A stretch of 11,628 bases of DNA from Vulcanimicrobiota bacterium (lineage in GTDB: Bacteria > Vulcanimicrobiota > Vulcanimicrobiia > Vulcanimicrobiales > Vulcanimicrobiaceae), in contig JASHPC010000270.1 of NCBI GenBank assembly GCA_030038335.1, positions 1 through 11,628 on the forward strand, read 5' to 3'. The position numbers and the translations under genes were made by a program. This document shows, piece after piece, positions 1-6,871 of the stretch; positions within the stretch are counted from its first letter, which is position 1; every line of letters starts with the position of its first letter. The notes under the pieces are model-generated. The model searched no databases. It worked only from the letters and a program-made list of their open reading frames with translations, and was not told where the DNA came from.

Positions 1-65
1 GAGTTGGATTTGCGATGATGGCTCTCGTCATCACTCTCTTCTCTTGCGGAGCCGTCAATCGATGA
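1..65 (+). CDS. 3' end of an upstream gene (partial, likely membrane protein)
   Basis: A reading frame enters from the left edge with codons in phase from position 3. It runs 20 codons to a TGA at 63-65. The visible C-terminus is hydrophobic (residues like MMALVITLFSC followed by GAVNR), which could be the last membrane helix of a membrane protein. Its stop overlaps the ATG of the next gene as ATGA (62-65), the same kind of junction found four more times in this window. That junction is the main reason to believe it is coding. With only 20 residues visible the family cannot be named, and chance reading-through is possible. Confidence 0.45.
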   Translation, partial: VGFAMMALVITLFSCGAVNR

Positions 66-868
66 GACTTGGGAATGCTCGAATAATCATTTTTGCGGGC
101 CTTCTTACCGTTGCAGCCGCACTCGCTGCGTGCGGTGGTGGCGGCAGTAGCGGTGGCGGCGGTGGCGGCACGCCTCCAACGTCACCTCCAACGCAGACTC
201 CGACGAGTACCCCGGGAGCTTCCGGAACGCTTTCGGTGAACGGCGTCGCCATGGCGGACGCAAACGTCGTGTACACGTGCGGCTGCTCCGCGCAAGCAGG
301 CACGACGACAGCCGACGGATCCGGTAACTTTACCGTCGCCGCAACGGCAACAGCGGTGCCGTCCTCACCGAGCCCAACGTACACGACGGTGCCCGGACGA
401 AACTATATGGTGATCGGCGCGAACTCGTCGACGCATACGGAAGCATGGACGATGCTCTTTCTCGGGAGCATTCCGGCGCACGACGTCTACATTGGCAGCG
501 GAGCAACGGACGTGACGGACGTTGCGACGACGGCAGCAGCGCTCTACGTCTTCCTGAACGCGCAGAACGAGAGCGACACGTCGTTCGACGACTGGAATCT
601 CAATACGATATCGGCATGGGCGGCGGAACTGCGCACGTCACCGAAGACGACGCAAGAGCAGAAACTCCTCACGGACATCGCATCGGCGGAAAACTCCGGA
701 ACCCCGCTTTACCCAACGATCCCAGCGTGGGACAACGACATGGGAGCCGCAAACGCGACGATCGCAGCGGACATCAGGGCGATCACGCCTTCAAGCGACT
801 CGCTCGTCCCCACTCCGTGTCCTGTTAGCGGCGGAAGCCCAGCCTGTACGGGTAACCCTCAGCCCTAA
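62..868 (+). CDS. putative lipoprotein with Gly-rich and Pro/Thr-rich linker
   Basis: This 268-residue protein has a type II (lipoprotein) signal peptide: a basic start (MRLGNAR), a hydrophobic core, and lipobox LAAC with the acylated Cys at about residue 24. A Gly/Ser run and a Pro/Thr linker follow (about 25-53), typical of a tether holding a domain away from the membrane. Residues 55-120 look like a small beta-sandwich of the carboxypeptidase-regulatory or Ig-like kind (GTLSVNGVAMADANV, then a GSGNFTV turn). The rest is Thr/Ala/Ser-rich and of unknown fold. I chose ATG 62 rather than TTG 44 because GGAG (48-51) sits 10 nt upstream and the ATG overlaps the previous stop as ATGA. No enzyme motif is visible, so a surface-exposed structural or binding role is an inference. 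Confidence 0.85.
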   Translation: MRLGNARIIIFAGLLTVAAALAACGGGGSSGGGGGGTPPTSPPTQTPTSTPGASGTLSVNGVAMADANVVYTCGCSAQAGTTTADGSGNFTVAATATAVPSSPSPTYTTVPGRNYMVIGANSSTHTEAWTMLFLGSIPAHDVYIGSGATDVTDVATTAAALYVFLNAQNESDTSFDDWNLNTISAWAAELRTSPKTTQEQKLLTDIASAENSGTPLYPTIPAWDNDMGAANATIAADIRAITPSSDSLVPTPCPVSGGSPACTGNPQP

Positions 869-892
869 ACGAAGGGCATCACTTGGAAGCAA

Positions 893-1411
893 TCAAGGCC
901 GCTCGGGGGAGCGGCCTTGTTCGCGTGCTAGTTCCACCATCTCTCGCATTCTCGGGTGCTTTCCTGGAATCGTCGTGATCCACGGCTCAAATTGCGGCAC
1001 TGCTACGCCGGCCCGAAAGAGGAAGTACCAGACGTTCATCTCGCCCATGAACGCAAAACGCCGTTTGAGATCCTTGGCGAGCGAAGCATAGTCTGCAAAA
1101 CTGCGCAGGTATCCGGCAAAGCCGCCAGGCGCTCTTTCGAGGTCGAGCATCTCACGTGCGTTACGGATCACCGCGTGAATCTTTCGCGGCGAACGCAGCA
1201 CGCCGCTCGTCGCGAGAACTCGCTCGACGTCAATCTCGTCGAATGTCGCGACGCGCGAGACGTCGAAGTCCTCGAATGCCGCGCGATACGCTTCCCAGTG
1301 AACCGCGATCTGTCTCCAGCTGAGGCCCGTTTGGAAGACGGCTCTCGCCATCACCTCGAGATAATCGCGCAGCGATTGCGGCGCGATGACTTCGGGGATC
1401 GTGGCGGTCAC
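893..1411 (-). CDS. divergent DNA-3-methyladenine glycosylase I (Tag)-like protein
   Basis: This 172-residue protein belongs to the HhH-GPD fold, Tag branch. QTGLSW (27-32) matches the AGLSW segment of E. coli Tag. A helix-hairpin-helix-like stretch follows (about 62-90, VERVLATSGVLRSPRKI then NAREMLD), as does the YLRSF segment. Tag removes 3-methyladenine in base-excision repair. Compared with E. coli Tag (about 187 residues), the N-terminus carrying Cys4, Tyr13, Tyr16 and His17 is missing. The position of the proposed catalytic Glu38 is Ala24, and no C-terminal Cys/His zinc cluster is present. Similar short, zinc-less proteins annotated as glycosylase I occur in actinobacteria, so it is a recognisable subfamily rather than a broken gene. 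The GTG start overlaps the amidohydrolase stop as GTGA (1411-1408), implying translational coupling. Substrate and activity are uncertain. Confidence 0.82.
   Translation of the reverse strand: MTATIPEVIAPQSLRDYLEVMARAVFQTGLSWRQIAVHWEAYRAAFEDFDVSRVATFDEIDVERVLATSGVLRSPRKIHAVIRNAREMLDLERAPGGFAGYLRSFADYASLAKDLKRRFAFMGEMNVWYFLFRAGVAVPQFEPWITTIPGKHPRMREMVELAREQGRSPERP
895..918. terminator. perfect 10-bp hairpin, probable bidirectional terminator
   Basis: AAGGCCGCTC (895-904) pairs perfectly with GAGCGGCCTT (909-918) around a GGGG loop. The hairpin lies 27 nt after the stop of the plus-strand lipoprotein gene and inside the last codons of the convergent glycosylase-like gene, whose TGA is at 895-893. 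The following T-tract is poor on both strands (TTGTTCG on plus, GATTGCTT on minus), so the efficiency of termination is uncertain. Position and stem quality make it the natural terminator for this convergent pair. Confidence 0.55.
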
Positions 1412-2601
1412 GGTGCATTGGCGCCGGCATCCAGCGCGAGCGCCGTCATCATGGCAACGCCCGTCGGCAGCGCCGCTTCGTCGATGTCGAAGAGGCTCGA
1501 ATGGTGTGGATGCGAGCTCTTCGCGTCACCGCGCGCACCGAGCGCGTAGTAACACGCGGGGACGCGCTGCGCGAAGAACGAGAAGTCTTCGGCTCCCATG
1601 AGGCGTTCCGCGTCGAAGACCCGATCCGCGCCGACGAGGCGCGTGGCGAGGGACCGCGCGTACTCGGTCTGCGCGTCGTCGTTCGCCGTAACCGGATAGC
1701 GTCGCAGATACTCGAAGTCGTACGTCGCGCCGGAGGCGTCGCAGCATGCACGCAAGACGCGCTCGATACGATCGGGCATCGCATCGCGGACACTCTCGGA
1801 AAAGGAGCGCACGGTTCCGAGCATCGTGCACGAGCGCGGGATTACGTTGTGGATCGTGCCGCCGTGTATCGAACCGATGGTGACGACGGCGGGCTCGAGC
1901 GGGTCGATCATGCGCGAAACAACTTGCTGAAGCGAGTTGATAAAGTGCGCGGAAGTCAGAATCGGGTCGATCGCCTCGTGCGGCGCCGCTCCATGGCCGC
2001 CGACTCCGTGGACCGCAATTTCGATGGAGTCGCTCGAGGCGTACATCGGACCGCTACGGAAGCCGAGCGTGCCGCTTCGATGTCTCGAAGAGAGATGCAG
2101 CCCGTACGCGCGCTCGATCCCAAAACGCTCGATGATGCCCTCTTCGACCATGCGTTTCGCTCCGCCACGTCCTTCTTCGGCCGGCTGAAAGACGAGACAG
2201 AGTGTCCCAGCAAGCTCCTCGCGCGCGCTGGCGACGAGCGATGCGGCGCCGAGTAAGATCGCGACGTGACCGTCGTGACCGCAAGCGTGCATGACACCGA
2301 CGTTCTGCGACGCATAAGGTCGATCGGTCTCTTCTGTTACGGGCAGCGCATCCATGTCCGCGCGCAGCATGATCGTGCGACCGGGGCGCGCACCGCGCAG
2401 CACCCCGACGACACCGGTCGTCGCAACTCCCTCGTGTACGTCGAAGCCCAGTCCGTGCAGGCGCTCTGCGACGAGTGCCGCCGTGCGTTGCTCCTCAAAT
2501 CCCAGCTCGGGATGCATGTGGATGTCACGCCGAAGGGCGACGACGTCGTCGACGAGTTGTGAAGGTACCGCCAAAGTTGCCATGAGCGAGTCGTTCGGCA
2601 C
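1408..2601 (-). CDS. M20D-family amidohydrolase (HipO/N-acyl amino acid hydrolase type)
   Basis: A cytoplasmic metal-dependent amidohydrolase of 397 residues, the usual family length. It has the family signatures in order: RRDIHMHPELGFEE (24-37), RADMDALP (80-87), HACGHDGH (105-112), PAEEG (140-144), GLH (His169), GGHGAAPH in the dimerisation domain (201-208), MGAEDFS (335-341) and HPHH near the C-terminus (364-367). In structurally studied members Cys107, His109, Glu143, His169 and a C-terminal His of the HPHH cluster are the metal ligands; all are present. The family hydrolyses N-acyl amino acids, hippurate, indole-3-acetyl amino acids or N-acetyl-diaminopimelate, and sequence alone does not fix the substrate. 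GTG at 2601 has an AGG about 6 nt upstream. ATG at 2583 is the alternative but has no Shine-Dalgarno. It is the first gene of a two-gene unit with the glycosylase-like gene. Confidence 0.95.
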   Translation of the reverse strand: MPNDSLMATLAVPSQLVDDVVALRRDIHMHPELGFEEQRTAALVAERLHGLGFDVHEGVATTGVVGVLRGARPGRTIMLRADMDALPVTEETDRPYASQNVGVMHACGHDGHVAILLGAASLVASAREELAGTLCLVFQPAEEGRGGAKRMVEEGIIERFGIERAYGLHLSSRHRSGTLGFRSGPMYASSDSIEIAVHGVGGHGAAPHEAIDPILTSAHFINSLQQVVSRMIDPLEPAVVTIGSIHGGTIHNVIPRSCTMLGTVRSFSESVRDAMPDRIERVLRACCDASGATYDFEYLRRYPVTANDDAQTEYARSLATRLVGADRVFDAERLMGAEDFSFFAQRVPACYYALGARGDAKSSHPHHSSLFDIDEAALPTGVAMMTALALDAGANAP

Positions 2602-2686
2602 CCGGTGCCTATGCCCCGGCAGGGACCCGGAAGGAGTGCCGGAGAAGCGGCGTTCTTCTTAGGAACTGGGACGGCTCGCATGACCA
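2602..2686. promoter_or_regulatory. divergent intergenic region between amidohydrolase and small ORF
   Basis: This 85-bp gap lies between the minus-strand amidohydrolase start and the plus-strand small ORF, so it should hold promoters in both directions. I see no confident -35/-10 pair and no strong operator palindrome. The role is inferred from position only. Confidence 0.35.
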
Positions 2687-2824
2687 ATGGCTCGGCTCTT
2701 CGGCGACGACGCGTCGTATCACAACGACCCGTTGAATCGTGCATGCGCGCATCTCATCTCTCTCGCGATCGGTCCGCACTACATCTTCGAAGAGGATGTC
2801 GACGCTCTGGTCCGTTGCTATTAG
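2687..2824 (+). CDS. small hypothetical protein (45 aa)
   Basis: A short ATG-to-TAG frame encodes a 45-residue protein that begins MARLFGDDASYH and ends in an acidic helix-like stretch (HYIFEEDVDALVRCY). Third codon positions are mostly G/C, as in the neighbouring true genes, while the longer overlapping frame here is an arginine-rich artefact. An in-frame TGA lies just upstream (2681-2683), so ATG 2687 is the only start. Its TAG (2822-2824) is embedded in the AGGAG that serves the zinc-ribbon gene, which suggests a coupled two-gene unit. No convincing Shine-Dalgarno precedes it (only a weak GGGACGG about 12 nt upstream). I do not recognise a family. It could be spurious, but codon quality and the tight junction favour a real small protein. 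Confidence 0.5.
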   Translation: MARLFGDDASYHNDPLNRACAHLISLAIGPHYIFEEDVDALVRCY

Positions 2825-2827
2825 GAG
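2823..2827 (+). promoter_or_regulatory. Shine-Dalgarno that fixes the zinc-ribbon start
   Basis: AGGAG lies 10 nt before GTG 2838 and overlaps the TAG of the preceding small ORF. It decides in favour of GTG 2838 over ATG 2853, which would be 25 nt away, and over the long upstream in-frame extension to 2739, which has no coding character. Confidence 0.65.
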
Positions 2828-2837
2828 TTCGTTTTCC

Positions 2838-3140
2838 GTGTATGTAGACGAAATGCTCAACTGCGTCGATTGCGGTCGTCAGTTCGTGTTCAGCGCCGGC
2901 GAGCAGCGCTTTTACGAGCAGAAGGGCTTCCAGAACAAACCCAATCGTTGTCCCGACTGCCGCCAAGCGCGAAAGGCGATGCGCGCGCAAGGGCAAGGAG
3001 GCAACGCGAACGCTGGAACGCCGCGCGTGCGCGAAATGTTCACCGCGACGTGTAGCAACTGCGGTGGCGTCGCGGAAGTGCCGTTTAACCCACGGGGGGA
3101 TAAGCCGGTGTACTGTCGCGACTGCTTTGCGTCGCGATAG
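2838..3140 (+). CDS. double zinc-ribbon protein (zf-trcl-like plus CxxC domain)
   Basis: This 100-residue protein has four CxxC knuckles. C9/C12 with C38/C41 form the N-terminal ribbon (NCVDCGRQFVFSAGEQRFY, then NRCPDCRQARK), matching the 'probable zinc-ribbon' family (zf-trcl). C72/C75 with C93/C96 form a second ribbon (ATCSNCGG, then VYCRDCF). A Gly/Asn/Gln-rich linker (about 50-62) separates them. Each ribbon should bind one Zn. The family is widespread but poorly characterised; nucleic-acid or protein binding is an inference. The start is GTG 2838, supported by AGGAG. The 3' end overlaps the 3' end of the minus-strand symporter gene by 56 bp (3085-3140), so the second CxxC of ribbon two is encoded on DNA that also encodes the symporter tail. 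Confidence 0.88.
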   Translation: MYVDEMLNCVDCGRQFVFSAGEQRFYEQKGFQNKPNRCPDCRQARKAMRAQGQGGNANAGTPRVREMFTATCSNCGGVAEVPFNPRGDKPVYCRDCFASR

Positions 3141-4539
3141 AGACGCCAAGCAGCACGATCACGTTCACGACGAGCGCGGCGAATCCAGGGTTAATTCCCC
3201 AGGGCGTCGCGCTCGCGCTTAGCCAGGCGGCGACGAGAATGCCCGCGAGAATGCCCGCGCCGACGCCCCACGCCGTTGCGCGGCGCCAGACGAACGCGCA
3301 GACGACGCCTGGCAGAATCTGCGTCATGCCGTTATAGGCTATGAGCAGGAGCCCGACGAGCGAGGAACGTTCGTAGAGCCAGAATACCAGCGCAAGCAAC
3401 GCAATGACGAGAACGAGCACGCGCGTCGACAAAAGACGCGCAGCGTCGCTTTGTGCAATGCCGAAGCCGTCTCCGATCACATTCTTGGCGACGAGGCTCG
3501 CAGTCCCGAGAAGAATAGCAGAGGCCGGAATGAGCGCGGCGAGTGCACCCGACGCCGCAATCACTCCGAGCACCCAGGACGGATAGTAGCGCTGCACGAC
3601 GAGCATGAACGACTGGTCCGACTGCGCTCCCTTGAGTCCCGGCATGACGAGCAGCGCGGCGAATCCCGCGAAAAAGACGAGTAATAAGACGCCCTGATAG
3701 AGCGGAAGAAAAACGGCGTTGCGGCGCAGAGCCTCAGCGCTCTTTGCGCTGTACGTAGCCGCAAATGATTGCGGCCCCATGTAGAAGCCAACGGACGTCA
3801 AGAGGACGGTCGTCACGTACCACACCGTTCCTGATGGGCTGGACGCGGGGGCAAGCGTAAGCATCGCTTGATGCTCGGCTCGAAGCCGCTCGAGCATATG
3901 AGGGAGAGAGCCGAAGAAGTGCATGGGAATGACAATGCCCGCGAATGCGGCGGCGCCAAGAACGAGCGCATCCTTGACGACCGATGCCCAGGCAGTGCCG
4001 CGCAGCCCGGCAGTAAAGACGAAAAGCGCGACGACGCAGAACGCGACTCCCGCCGCCGCCGTCGCGTCGAACATTCCGTATCCGGCGATGTGAAGCAAGA
4101 TCTGAAGTCCGGAGATCTGCAGCGTAACGTACGGGATCATGGAGCCTAACTGGACGAGCGCGACGAGCATGCCGAGCGTGCGGCTTCCATACCGGTCGAC
4201 GAAGAAATCCGCCGACGTGAGAAGGCCGCGTTCCTTTGCGACTCGCCAGATTTGGGGGAGGAGAAAGTATCCGAGCGTATATGCGCAGGCTCCGTACGCG
4301 AGAATGTAATACGCAGGAGCGCCACGCCCGTATGCCCAGCCGGCAGCGCCCAAGAAGGAGAAGCTCGTGTAGACTTCGCCGGCGAGCAATAGCCAGAGAA
4401 ATAACGAGCCGAACGACCGATTCCCAATGATATACTCCTGCGGACTCGTCGTTCGGCGCGCCGAGTGCCATAGCGCGAAGATGATCGTCCCCGCGATTAC
4501 GCACGCAACGATTCCAAGCGCGACCACGGCGCCGGTCAC
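3085..4539 (-). CDS. SSS-family solute symporter, DUF3311-associated (MctP-like)
   Basis: This 484-residue polytopic inner-membrane transporter of the solute:sodium symporter family (LeuT-like fold, TC 2.A.21) has about 13 hydrophobic helices. Family landmarks are the EYIIGNRSFG loop before the second helix, AGEVYTSFSFLG (53-64), LLTSADFFVDRYGSR and IPYVTLQISGLQ, closest in pattern to MctP/MctC monocarboxylate and YhjB-type permeases. At the helix 8 position that carries Na2-site Ser/Thr in PutP, it has Pro-Ala (IPASA, 337-341). The start is GTG 4539, overlapping the DUF3311 stop as GTGA with GGAG 8 nt upstream. The longer frame from TTG 4596 would add 19 residues that merely cover the DUF3311 gene. 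It likely imports a small organic acid. Its last 18 codons overlap the convergent zinc-ribbon gene. Confidence 0.93.
   Translation of the reverse strand: MTGAVVALGIVACVIAGTIIFALWHSARRTTSPQEYIIGNRSFGSLFLWLLLAGEVYTSFSFLGAAGWAYGRGAPAYYILAYGACAYTLGYFLLPQIWRVAKERGLLTSADFFVDRYGSRTLGMLVALVQLGSMIPYVTLQISGLQILLHIAGYGMFDATAAAGVAFCVVALFVFTAGLRGTAWASVVKDALVLGAAAFAGIVIPMHFFGSLPHMLERLRAEHQAMLTLAPASSPSGTVWYVTTVLLTSVGFYMGPQSFAATYSAKSAEALRRNAVFLPLYQGVLLLVFFAGFAALLVMPGLKGAQSDQSFMLVVQRYYPSWVLGVIAASGALAALIPASAILLGTASLVAKNVIGDGFGIAQSDAARLLSTRVLVLVIALLALVFWLYERSSLVGLLLIAYNGMTQILPGVVCAFVWRRATAWGVGAGILAGILVAAWLSASATPWGINPGFAALVVNVIVLLGVSIATQSSRDSTPAYPPVG
3113..3140. terminator. hairpin ending at the zinc-ribbon stop codon, possible terminator
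   Basis: CTGTCGCGAC (3113-3122) pairs with GTCGCGATAG (3131-3140) through nine Watson-Crick pairs and one G-T pair, with an 8-nt loop. The right arm includes the zinc-ribbon TAG. No T-tract follows. It sits where a terminator for the convergent pair would be needed, but it is also coding on both strands, so it may be coincidental. Confidence 0.3.
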
Positions 4540-4724
4540 CAGCGCCGCTCCAATCTTCCGATGGTCCAAAGAAAGAGCGGCGTCGCAAAGACCCAAGCGA
4601 CGATCCAGAAGAAGACGAACGGAAGCCCAAGGACGGTCGGATTCAGCCTGTTCACGAACGGAACGGCGACACTGAGAGCGAGAACGGGAACGAGGGCGAG
4701 AACCGCAGCGCCCCAGCGTTGCAT
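4536..4724 (-). CDS. DUF3311 small membrane protein
   Basis: A 62-residue protein with two hydrophobic helices and the DUF3311 signature: a Pro in the first helix, VPFVNRLNPTVLGLPFVFFW in the middle, and a basic C-terminus (GRLERRW). DUF3311 genes nearly always sit directly upstream of SSS-family symporters, as in Bacillus yhjC-yhjB, and are thought to be an accessory subunit. No mechanism is established. The ATG at 4724 is preceded by GAGG at a short spacing. The stop overlaps the symporter start by 4 bp, implying coupled synthesis of the two membrane partners. It lies 50 bp after the prepilin-like gene, in the same direction, so it may be co-transcribed with it or have its own promoter in that gap. 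Confidence 0.92.
   Translation of the reverse strand: MQRWGAAVLALVPVLALSVAVPFVNRLNPTVLGLPFVFFWIVAWVFATPLFLWTIGRLERRW
4548..4551 (-). promoter_or_regulatory. Shine-Dalgarno of the first SSS gene
   Basis: GGAG on the minus strand lies 8 nt before GTG 4539, inside the end of the DUF3311 gene. Together with the GTGA overlap it sets the symporter start at 4539. Confidence 0.6.
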
Positions 4725-4774
4725 TTGCCTCAGATGCGACTTGCGCTCGTGTATACCCTTGTCTTACGCGTATC

Positions 4775-6829
4775 CTATGAAAACGTGTACGTTTCCTGAC
4801 TCTTGGTTATGCGGCCGCAGAGCGTAACGACTTCGTCGTAGGAGATCGTCTGCACGCCCGGTTGCGTGCGCGTCCACAAATACGTGTCCTGCGTGCCATC
4901 GGAGTTGACGGTGGCGAGCGTTCCAAGCATTGGATCGGGATTGCTCGTGACGGTAACGGCGACCATCTCGCCGCCGGACCCGCCCGGGGTACAGTCTGGA
5001 GGATCGCCAGACGAAATCGGCATCATGAAGAGGCAGCCGCTTCCGATGCCAACGGTCATTGTCGTCCCTTGACAGGAGTTCACGATCACGTGCAGCGACT
5101 TCGCGCCGCCGTTTGAAACGGTTTGATCCGAGGACTGTACTTGCATCGCGCACTCCGATATGGCAGCGGCGCTCTGCAACGTGATCGCGTCATCCACCGC
5201 CCAGCGCGATGCGCTCGCGCGCAGCGCGCTCCCGCAACTTCCGAGGTCGAGAGAGAAGTCACCGGCGTAGTGCGCCTCCGATGCCCACAGGTTGACCGTC
5301 TGATTCGTCGTGCAGCCGTGCGCGTCAGTGTGGTTGACTGCGTCGGTGACGTTCGGGGCACTGGCATCGAGCGAGCCGTCTTGGAGATAGAGTTGCGCGT
5401 AACTGCATACTCCACCGGCTCCCGGTGCGAGCCAAAAGACGATGGCGCCGAGCGTCGAGAGCGGGCTGCCGGCGGGCGCAAGCGAGATCGCGAAGGGAAC
5501 GCCTTCGCCTAGCTCGGCAGCTGCATCGCTTGGGGCGGTAGCGTCGTCGTAGTGATTGTACACGACGCCGCTGCACGCAAGTTCAGATGGCGGGAGAACG
5601 TTTACCGTAAGCGTCACCGAGGCCGTTGCGGGAGCCGGCGAAAGCGTCGCGGGTGTCGTACCTCCGCTAGCTTCCGCACGAAGATCGGCGGCGCAGACTT
5701 GCGCGTTGGTCCCCGTGAACGCGACGCGCGGTGAGAGCGGCGCGCCATCGTACGCCTTGGCAAGCGCGAGCGTGACGTTGCTTCCCGCCGAGGGAAGCGC
5801 ACGTGCGGGAATAGTGATGGTTCCGGCGGCGTGCGTCGCACTTTGCGTGTCGTATGCCGCCGTGAGCCAACCCATGACGGCTACTGCGGCCGTTGCGTGC
5901 TGGCCGAAGGCGTCGACGAGGACGGTGCTGCAGAGCCCGGCTGCTTCAGGCTGTAGCGGAAACATCGCGGGCGCGTCGTTCATGCTTTCGCCACCGGAGT
6001 TCGGGTACGAAAACGGCGTGTCTGGAGGCGGTGTCGGAACCGCGAGGCCTTCGTTTGCAAAGGCGGGCGCGCTAAAAGGCGACGGAAGCACGTTCGGAAA
6101 GACAGCGACACCATTTCCGCACGAGAAACCATTACCCGAGGCGAACCAATGCGTGTATCCCCACTCGGTTGCGGCCAAACGCTGCTGCGCATCCGATGGC
6201 CAGTGAAAGACGAGCGTTGTCGGCGTCACGAGCGGCACGTTCGGCGTCGGCGACGTAACCGAAGGGGCCGTGTCGTTGGTAGAACTTCGGCAAGAGAGCA
6301 CGCGCGTCTGCGAAGCGTGCGACTGCGGTACCGAGAAGGTAAGAAGAAAACCACCAGGTGGACACGGCGGCTCTTGCGCAAGGCTCGCAAACTCCGCGTC
6401 ACCGCGCCCGTCGAGTTGCGGATACGCAGCCTTTCCGGATGCATTTCCCGCACTATCCAAGAACACCGTGAACGGCGGACCGCCAAGAGTCTTTTCGCGA
6501 ACGGCGGCGCTTCCGACGACGAAGATCGCTCTCGCCGGCGCGACGGTGGCTTCTCCGTTTGGCCGTCCGCTGTAGACGCGAAGCATGAATCCTGGGAGCG
6601 CGCTACCGTTCGGCGCAACCCGTGGAGCGAAGACGAGCGTTGCGCCGTTTCCGCTCGTTGCCGCGACCGCTTGCGCTGAAGCGAGAGCGGCGTCGAAGTC
6701 GTTCGTCGCCGCGACGAGCGCGTTTGGACGAAGCGAGAACGACCACACTCCAACGAACGTAAGCAGTGTAAGGATGCCGCATGCGATCGCAAGCTCGAGC
6801 ATCGTGAATCCGCGTTCGCGTTCCTCCAC
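4775..6829 (-). CDS. large prepilin-like protein with extended Cys-rich C-terminal region
   Basis: This 684-residue protein starts with a class III (type IV pilin) signal: a charged leader (MEERERG), cleavage expected between Gly7 and Phe8 (GFTMLE), Glu at mature position 5, then a hydrophobic helix to about residue 30. Residues about 35-182 resemble a GspH/FimU-type minor pseudopilin globular domain. A Pro/Thr/Ser linker follows (about 183-205), then nearly 480 residues of beta-type, Ala/Ser/Thr/Pro-rich sequence with some Ig-like spacing. There are 15 Cys, 14 outside the helix, enough for several disulfides, so it should be exported and exposed. Pilins are normally 130-200 residues, so this is a strong outlier, more like a tip adhesin or minor pilin with a cargo domain. 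GTG 6829 is the only start codon after the in-frame stop at 6872-6874. The gene follows the glycosyltransferase by 42 bp. The C-terminal family is not recognised. Confidence 0.88.
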   Translation of the reverse strand: MEERERGFTMLELAIACGILTLLTFVGVWSFSLRPNALVAATNDFDAALASAQAVAATSGNGATLVFAPRVAPNGSALPGFMLRVYSGRPNGEATVAPARAIFVVGSAAVREKTLGGPPFTVFLDSAGNASGKAAYPQLDGRGDAEFASLAQEPPCPPGGFLLTFSVPQSHASQTRVLSCRSSTNDTAPSVTSPTPNVPLVTPTTLVFHWPSDAQQRLAATEWGYTHWFASGNGFSCGNGVAVFPNVLPSPFSAPAFANEGLAVPTPPPDTPFSYPNSGGESMNDAPAMFPLQPEAAGLCSTVLVDAFGQHATAAVAVMGWLTAAYDTQSATHAAGTITIPARALPSAGSNVTLALAKAYDGAPLSPRVAFTGTNAQVCAADLRAEASGGTTPATLSPAPATASVTLTVNVLPPSELACSGVVYNHYDDATAPSDAAAELGEGVPFAISLAPAGSPLSTLGAIVFWLAPGAGGVCSYAQLYLQDGSLDASAPNVTDAVNHTDAHGCTTNQTVNLWASEAHYAGDFSLDLGSCGSALRASASRWAVDDAITLQSAAAISECAMQVQSSDQTVSNGGAKSLHVIVNSCQGTTMTVGIGSGCLFMMPISSGDPPDCTPGGSGGEMVAVTVTSNPDPMLGTLATVNSDGTQDTYLWTRTQPGVQTISYDEVVTLCGRITKSQETYTFS

Positions 6830-6871
6830 GATGGCACGAGTGCCCGTACGGTCTGCGTTCGGGACGCGCCG

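Noticed and set aside
2605..2847. Plus-strand 80-codon frame across the small ORF
   Set aside because: Arg-rich with poor codon character. The frame starting at 2687 on the same strand is far more gene-like.
4540..4596. TTG start at 4596 for the first SSS gene
   Set aside because: It would overlap most of the DUF3311 C-terminal half; GTG 4539 has GGAG and a GTGA overlap.
3734..4630. Long minus-strand frame (298 codons) overlapping the first SSS gene
   Set aside because: It is arginine- and serine-rich out-of-frame translation of the symporter gene with no domain.
5556..6206. Open plus-strand frame of 216 codons antisense to the prepilin-like gene
   Set aside because: It is the mirror of a high-GC coding frame, has no Shine-Dalgarno or recognisable domain, and the minus-strand frame has a clear prepilin signal.
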